Shown: positions 14,390 through 18,600 of the stretch, one piece after another
How the letters are laid out: each line of letters starts with the position of its first letter
How positions within the stretch are numbered: the stretch's first letter is position 1
NCBI GenBank assembly: GCA_023415845.1
Contig: JAEZJB010000296.1
Location: 1 to 18,600, forward strand
Reading direction: 5' to 3'
DNA: 18,600 nucleotides
Source: Chloroflexota bacterium
GTDB taxonomy: Bacteria; Chloroflexota; Chloroflexia; Thermomicrobiales; UBA6265
Notes under the pieces: model-generated
Databases searched by the model: none
What the model was told of the DNA's origin: nothing
Seen by the model: the letters and a program-made list of their open reading frames with translations, nothing else
Made by a program: the position numbers and the translations under genes

Positions 14390-14839
14390 ATGGCGCGCAT
14401 CCTGTTTGGCCTCCTGATTTTCATCATCGCCGTGGCACAGGCCACGATCCTGCCGGAAATCAATCCGTTTCGGGTCTCGGTGAACCTGATCCCGATCCTG
14501 CTGTTTCTCTGGTGCGCCAATCACGGCACTCGAGAGTCCCTTGCCTGGATCTTCGTCACCGGCCTGTTGCTCGACATTCTTTCACTTGACTATTTTGGAA
14601 CCAATGCCCTCGCCCTTGTGATAGTTGTCCTGCTGGCTGGTCTCGTCCACCAGCGTGTCCTGCAGGCCAACGTCATTCTCCCCATGGCCCTCGGTGGCAT
14701 CGCCGTCCTGATCCATGGCATCGTTCTTGGTCTGCTGCGAGGGCAGTTGCCGACGCCATTCGCCCTGCTCGTGCAGGTGGCCGTGTCGGTGGCCCTGGTC
14801 CCGATCATCTATCTCGTGCTGCGGGTCTTTCGCCGGTAG
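14390..14839 (+). CDS. mreD: Rod shape-determining protein MreD
   Basis: This 149-residue protein is almost wholly hydrophobic, with about six membrane helices (roughly 3-20, 30-45, 51-66, 71-88, 96-115 and 123-146). It has the MreD pattern: an N-terminal helix followed by PFRVSVNLIPILLF, then the GLLLDILSLDYFGTNALAL turn, which corresponds to the conserved G-x-x-x-D near helix 3. MreD is part of the elongasome that guides lateral peptidoglycan synthesis together with MreB, MreC, RodA and PBP2. The following gene encodes PBP2, which supports the call. The ribosome site is weak (GGAG 14372-14375, 14 nt away), and no better in-frame start exists. mreB and mreC do not precede it as they do in most bacteria. 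Confidence 0.87.
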   Translation: MARILFGLLIFIIAVAQATILPEINPFRVSVNLIPILLFLWCANHGTRESLAWIFVTGLLLDILSLDYFGTNALALVIVVLLAGLVHQRVLQANVILPMALGGIAVLIHGIVLGLLRGQLPTPFALLVQVAVSVALVPIIYLVLRVFRR

Positions 14840-14857
14840 CACCTGGAAATTGCATCC

Positions 14858-17386
14858 ATGGCCAGACGCAAACGCATGGTCTACGACCCACCGGGGAATC
14901 GGAAGAAGCGGCGCCGGCCAGCAACCTGGAACGGCGGCGAACACTTCCTCACCCGGCGCATGTTCATCGCCAAGGCGGGCGTGGTCGCCGTCTTCTCCGG
15001 TCTCGCTGCTCGCCTCGGCTACCTTCAGCTGGCGCAGGGCGAGAAGTACCAGGCCCAGGCCGCCGACAACGTGATCCGCACCGAGGTGCTGCCAGCTCCA
15101 CGCGGCATCATCTACGACCGCAAGGGCCGACCCCTCGCCGAGAATCGCCGCACCTGGGAGGTGCGCGTCACCAAGGCCAACCTGCCCGAGGACCCCGTCG
15201 AACAGCGCCGCGTGCTCGACATGCTGATCTCCGCCCTGCAGATGGAAGATGTCGTGGTTATCCGGCCGCGCGCTGTGCCGGAAGGGGCGGAAGAAGAGGT
15301 GTTCCGCCGCATCGCCCGTATGTTCGAGTACGACGATGAGGTCAGCCAGTCCGAGTTCATCCAGTGGCGAGCCCGCTGGAACGACCGCCTGATCAAGGTC
15401 GCTGCGGTGTCACTCGACGATGCCGCCCGCTTCCGGGCTGCTGCCGCCGATCTCCCCGGTGTGCAGGTGATGAACGAGATCGACTTTCTCGTCGGCAATA
15501 TCTGGGCGCCGAAGCTGCCGGTGACCATCAAGTCGAACGTACCGCGTGAAGTGGCCCTCAAGCTCAATGCCAACGCCATGTACATGCCAGGCGTCACGGT
15601 CGATGACTCCGGCCTCTCCCGCCACTATCCTGGTGGTGAGGTCATGTCGCATGTCCTCGGCTATGTGCGCACCATCGACGGCGTCTCGCTCGACGACCTG
15701 CGCAATCGCGATGAGACCAACCGCCGTATCTACGACCAGAACGACAGTATCGGCCGTGAAGGGCTCGAACAGGCCCTCGAGGCCCGGTTGCGCGGTCACA
15801 AGGGCAAGCGGTCGGTGGAGGTCGATGCCGTTGGCGTCGAGATGCGCGTGCTTCCCGGCACCGAAACTCGCCCCCAGCAGGGCGACACGGCCTACCTGAC
15901 CATCGACCTCGAGCTGCAGAACGCCGTCGGTGAAGCTCTCCGCAAGGGGATCGAGACCGCCGCGGAAGCCAAGCGCAAGGTCAATGAAACCCGGGCCAGC
16001 AAGAATCTCCCCCCCTGGGAGGTGCCGAATGCCGGCTCGGCGGTCGTCTACGATCCGCGCAACGGTGAAGTGCTGGCGATGGTCAGCTATCCCTTCTACG
16101 ACAACCAGCTCTTCGTCACCGGCATTTCCGCCCGCAAGTGGGACGAGTACACCACTTCGGACCAGGGAAATGCGTTCCTCAACCGAGCCATTTCCGAAAC
16201 CTATCCACCCGGATCCACCTTCAAGATCTTCCTGGCGGCTTCCGCCCTGCACCATGGCACCCTGACGCCGGACGACACCCATTACTGTTCCGGCGCGATC
16301 AACGTGCCCCAGGAAACCAACCTCGCCGACGGGCTGAAGATGGCCTGCTGGATCGGCTGGCAGGGGAATCAGCACGGCACGCTCGACCTCTATGAAGCCA
16401 TCGCGCTGTCCTGCGACACCTACTTCTACAACGTCGCCGTTTCGAAGACGCAGCTCGCTCAGAACGCCGGCGATGCCTATTACTTCGACTGGGATCTCCT
16501 CGGCGGCCAGGTGCTCTCCACCGAAAAGCATGTCTTCGACGGCCTGGGCATCGACCCCCTGGCCGATGACATGACCAACCGCTTCTGGTTTGGCAAACCC
16601 ACCGAGATCGAGATCGAAGGCGAAGCTCGCGGCCTCTTCCCCAACCGTGAATGGAAGCAGGAGGCGCTCGGCGAAGGCTGGGCCGTCGGTGACACGCTCA
16701 ACGTCTCGATCGGGCAGTACGAGGTGAAGGTCACGCCCCTCCAGTTGACCATGAACGTCGCGGCCCTTGGTACCGGCGGCACGGTCTATCAGCCGCATCT
16801 CGTTCGTCAGTGGAACCTGCCAAATGGCGAGACGGAACACGTCGAGCCAGTCGAGTTGAGCAAGCTGGATATCGACCAGGAGCATCTCGACGTCATCCGT
16901 GAAGGGATGAAGGCTGTCGTCCATTCCGCCACGGTCGGCACGGCGCACTCGTCCCTTGTGGACGGTGTCCGGGTCACCAAGTGGCCGCTGAGCAATCCCA
17001 CGGACGAAATCGAGTCTGGCGCCATCGAGGAGCTCCTCATCGCTGGCAAGACCGGCACCGCCGAGTTTGGCGAAATGGACCCCGAAGGTTCCGAGCAGGC
17101 CGGTGCCCGTGATTCCCACGCCTGGTTCACCTGCTTCGCTCCGGCCGATGAGCCGGAAGTCGCGGTCTCCGTCGTGATTGAAGCCGGCGGCGAAGGCTCC
17201 AGCTACGCTGTCCCGGTCGCCGACGAAATCCTCCGCGCCTGGATGGAGCTGACCGGCAAGCGGAAGCGTGGCCTCGTGCTCGGCAAGAATCCCCTGCCGG
17301 TGACCGTCGCTGGTACGGGTTCCGAGGACCCGGTGGCGACGCCGGTTGCGACGCCGTCCATCGAATACTCGCCTGATGGCACCTGA
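14858..17386 (+). CDS. mrdA: Penicillin-binding protein 2 (peptidoglycan DD-transpeptidase)
   Basis: This 842-residue class B penicillin-binding protein cross-links peptidoglycan outside the membrane, partnering RodA. A basic N-terminus (1-34) precedes one membrane anchor at about 35-55. The dimerisation domain begins at about 74 with LPAPRGIIYDRKGRPLAEN and includes HVLGYVRTIDG. The transpeptidase domain has Ser453-x-x-Lys456 (GSTFK), Ser518-Cys-Asp520 (the SxD form usual in PBP2) and Lys731-Thr-Gly733. A Val/Pro/Thr-rich tail ends the protein. At 842 it is about 200 longer than E. coli PBP2, through extra segments in the N-terminal module (about 110-190) and around 535-590. ATG 14858 lies 18 nt after mreD, with a weak site (TGGAAA). 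The mreD-mrdA pair is a shape and elongation operon. A terminator follows. Confidence 0.94.
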   Translation: MARRKRMVYDPPGNRKKRRRPATWNGGEHFLTRRMFIAKAGVVAVFSGLAARLGYLQLAQGEKYQAQAADNVIRTEVLPAPRGIIYDRKGRPLAENRRTWEVRVTKANLPEDPVEQRRVLDMLISALQMEDVVVIRPRAVPEGAEEEVFRRIARMFEYDDEVSQSEFIQWRARWNDRLIKVAAVSLDDAARFRAAAADLPGVQVMNEIDFLVGNIWAPKLPVTIKSNVPREVALKLNANAMYMPGVTVDDSGLSRHYPGGEVMSHVLGYVRTIDGVSLDDLRNRDETNRRIYDQNDSIGREGLEQALEARLRGHKGKRSVEVDAVGVEMRVLPGTETRPQQGDTAYLTIDLELQNAVGEALRKGIETAAEAKRKVNETRASKNLPPWEVPNAGSAVVYDPRNGEVLAMVSYPFYDNQLFVTGISARKWDEYTTSDQGNAFLNRAISETYPPGSTFKIFLAASALHHGTLTPDDTHYCSGAINVPQETNLADGLKMACWIGWQGNQHGTLDLYEAIALSCDTYFYNVAVSKTQLAQNAGDAYYFDWDLLGGQVLSTEKHVFDGLGIDPLADDMTNRFWFGKPTEIEIEGEARGLFPNREWKQEALGEGWAVGDTLNVSIGQYEVKVTPLQLTMNVAALGTGGTVYQPHLVRQWNLPNGETEHVEPVELSKLDIDQEHLDVIREGMKAVVHSATVGTAHSSLVDGVRVTKWPLSNPTDEIESGAIEELLIAGKTGTAEFGEMDPEGSEQAGARDSHAWFTCFAPADEPEVAVSVVIEAGGEGSSYAVPVADEILRAWMELTGKRKRGLVLGKNPLPVTVAGTGSEDPVATPVATPSIEYSPDGT

Positions 17387-17411
17387 CCTGCCGACAGCCT
17401 GAGACTGCAGA

Positions 17412-17453
17412 GACGCCCCGGTACCCGCAATACGTACCGGGGCGTTCTCCTTT
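17412..17453 (+). terminator. Intrinsic terminator of mreD-mrdA
   Basis: ACGCCCCGGTAC (17413-17424) pairs exactly with GTACCGGGGCGT (17434-17445), with an added G-U pair outside (17412-17446) and a 9-nt loop. TTCTCCTTTG follows, a weak U-rich tail. It begins 26 nt after the mrdA stop. Confidence 0.8.
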
Positions 17454-17669
17454 GTACTGTGAATGGTCGTCGCCTGCTGTACCCATTCGTATTGTGCGAG
17501 TGAAGAGTTTGCCTGTATGGCAGATCGAGTCACAACAATAATCAAGGCATATGACGGGCCGATCGCCAGCGCCATGGTACGATCCATCTCCGGGTCCAAA
17601 TTGAATGGAATCATGCCTGGTACCGCATTGGTGCCGGGACGATCGTGCGCGCCCTGATGATGACGTGCT

Positions 17670-17706
17670 GGCGGTAAACCGCCGCGAGCGTCCGCCATCG
17701 GGACGC
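17670..17706 (+). repeat. Two consecutive hairpins in the sulfatase leader
   Basis: GGCGGT (17670-17675) pairs with ACCGCC (17678-17683), and GCGTCC (17688-17693) pairs with GGACGC (17701-17706) around a 7-nt loop. Both end shortly before the ribosome site AGGAG (17716-17720). They may be an operator or an mRNA leader structure; no function is proven. Confidence 0.4.
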
Positions 17707-17732
17707 ACCGCAATCAGGAGACAGGTCGTTAC

Positions 17733-18600
17733 ATGGATAGTTCGACGGCACTTCGCTCGGGGCGCCTGGCCGACCTTTGCCCCGGCACCGACGCCGATCT
17801 CACAGCCTCGCGGCGGACTCTGGTTCAGGCTGCGGCCTTCGGCGCCGCCGGCACCTTGCTGTCGTCAACCGCCGCGACGGCTGCGCAAGACAAGGAATCC
17901 ACGCCCGAGGTCGAGTCGAAACCCAACATCCTGGTCATCATGGGCGATGACATCGGTTACTGGAACCTGAGCACCTACAATCAGGGCATGATGGGGTACA
18001 TGACCCCCAACATCGACCGCATCGCCGAAGAGGGACTCAAGTTCACCGACGCCTATGGCGAGCAATCCTGCACCGCTGGCCGCGCGGCGTTCATCACCGG
18101 CCAGCATCCCTACCGCACCGGCCTTCTCCGCATCGGGCGACCCGGCCAGGATCATGGTCTCCACGATGATGACCCCACTTTGGCGCAGGTGCTCAAGACC
18201 CAGGGCTACGCGACCGGCCAGTTCGGCAAGAACCACCTCGGCGACATGAACAAGTACCTGCCAACGGTCCATGGCTTTGACGAGTTCCTCGGCAATCTCT
18301 ATCACCTCAATGCCGAGGAAGAACCGGAGCATCCCGACTATCCCGACAATCCGCTCTTCGCGGCCCAGTTCGGTCCTCGCGGCGTCGTCCACAGCTGGGC
18401 GTCCGACATCGATGACCCCACCGAAGATCGCCGGTTTGGCCCGGTTGGCCGGCAGGTGATCGAGGAACTCGGTCCGCTGACCTCGGAGTGGATGGAAACC
18501 ATCGACGATGAGTTGACGGCCGGTGCGATGGATTTCATCGCTCGCGCCCACGAGGTCGACCAGCCCTTCTTCCTCTGGTTCTGTCCCACCCGCATGCACA
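17733..18600 (+). CDS. Tat-exported arylsulfatase (5' part, runs off window)
   Basis: The first 289 residues of a type I sulfatase are visible, and the reading frame is open to the window edge. The family hydrolyses sulfate esters with a formylglycine made from an active-site cysteine. Asp72 and Asp73 (MGDDIGYW) are the Ca-binding pair, Cys113 lies in SCTAGRAAFITGQ (CxAxR sulfatase signature), and GQFGKNHLGD supplies the next conserved basic and His residues. The HGFDEFLGNLYHLNAEEEPE stretch is typical of one widespread arylsulfatase group. The N-terminus has a long n-region, twin arginines Ser26-Arg27-Arg28, a hydrophobic Ala-rich stretch and a likely cleavage near 51, which predicts folded export by Tat. 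ATG 17733 has AGGAG at 17716-17720. No sulfatase-maturing enzyme or sulfate transporter is in view. Confidence 0.92.
   Translation, partial: MDSSTALRSGRLADLCPGTDADLTASRRTLVQAAAFGAAGTLLSSTAATAAQDKESTPEVESKPNILVIMGDDIGYWNLSTYNQGMMGYMTPNIDRIAEEGLKFTDAYGEQSCTAGRAAFITGQHPYRTGLLRIGRPGQDHGLHDDDPTLAQVLKTQGYATGQFGKNHLGDMNKYLPTVHGFDEFLGNLYHLNAEEEPEHPDYPDNPLFAAQFGPRGVVHSWASDIDDPTEDRRFGPVGRQVIEELGPLTSEWMETIDDELTAGAMDFIARAHEVDQPFFLWFCPTRMH

Larger units (their letters stand above)
17387..17732 (+). other. Intergenic region between mrdA and the sulfatase
   Basis: This 346-bp gap carries the mrdA terminator at its left end. A visibly more AT-rich middle (about 17451-17620) follows, then two hairpins just before the sulfatase. 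TACGAT (17578-17583) and TTGTGC with TATGGC (17492-17497, 17516-17521; 18-nt spacing) are weak promoter candidates. A short frame at 17463-17657 is open but has no conserved content or ribosome site, so I do not call a gene. Confidence 0.6.

Noticed and set aside
15410..17713. 767-residue open frame antisense to mrdA
   Set aside because: Frames opposite GC-rich genes often lack stops because of third-position bias. It has no domain sequence and no ribosome site, and mrdA on the + strand has full motifs.
1..18600. CRISPR array, tandem repeats, insertion sequences, toxin-antitoxin or defence genes
   Set aside because: Reading both strands, I found no spaced direct repeats, transposase, or recognisable toxin, antitoxin or nuclease pairs.

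Overview
The window is about 63% GC and densely coded. It looks like chromosomal DNA of a Chloroflexota bacterium, most likely a Thermomicrobia relative. That guess rests on the protein mix (paired KAS II enzymes, an F420-type luciferase-like oxidoreductase, an S9 peptidase, a FucU mutarotase, a Tat-exported arylsulfatase), on frequent GTG/TTG starts, and on the residue patterns of RimI, MreD and PBP2. The lineage is inferred, not demonstrated. I see no phage, transposon, integron, CRISPR or rRNA.

Layout. Positions 1-429 hold the 3' end of a rhodanese-type sulfurtransferase. Positions 685-5586 form a fatty-acid elongation cluster, all on +: KAS II-like enzyme, small four-helix membrane protein (DUF2568 type), FabG-like SDR, FabD, and a second KAS II (FabF). 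No acyl carrier protein gene lies in it. A strong hairpin follows, then a cytosolic S9 prolyl-oligopeptidase-family peptidase (5754-7682) with a clear terminator. On the minus strand is a FucU/RbsD-type mutarotase (7799-8227), divergent from a luciferase-like oxidoreductase (8436-9371). A membrane-anchored YdcF/SanA-like protein (9564-10358) follows, converging with and overlapping a minus-strand phosphotransferase-fold gene (10351-11214). That gene sits just downstream of a tRNA-Leu(CAA).

Positions 11444-14095 are a tight + operon: RimI-like acetyltransferase, TsaD (tRNA t6A synthesis) and an inositol-monophosphatase-family enzyme, with a 7-nt gap and a 4-nt overlap. After a 294-bp leader with a 12-bp perfect hairpin come mreD and mrdA (PBP2), which act together in lateral wall synthesis; mreB and mreC are absent from the window. 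A terminator and a 346-bp gap separate them from a Tat-exported arylsulfatase that runs off the right edge.

Most of the window is ordinary housekeeping and metabolic DNA, and I found no convincing undescribed system. The points most worth checking are the kinase-like protein with an altered catalytic loop behind tRNA-Leu, the roughly 50-residue insert in RimI, the membrane protein embedded in the fab cluster, and several strong post-stop hairpins that lack a U-tract.
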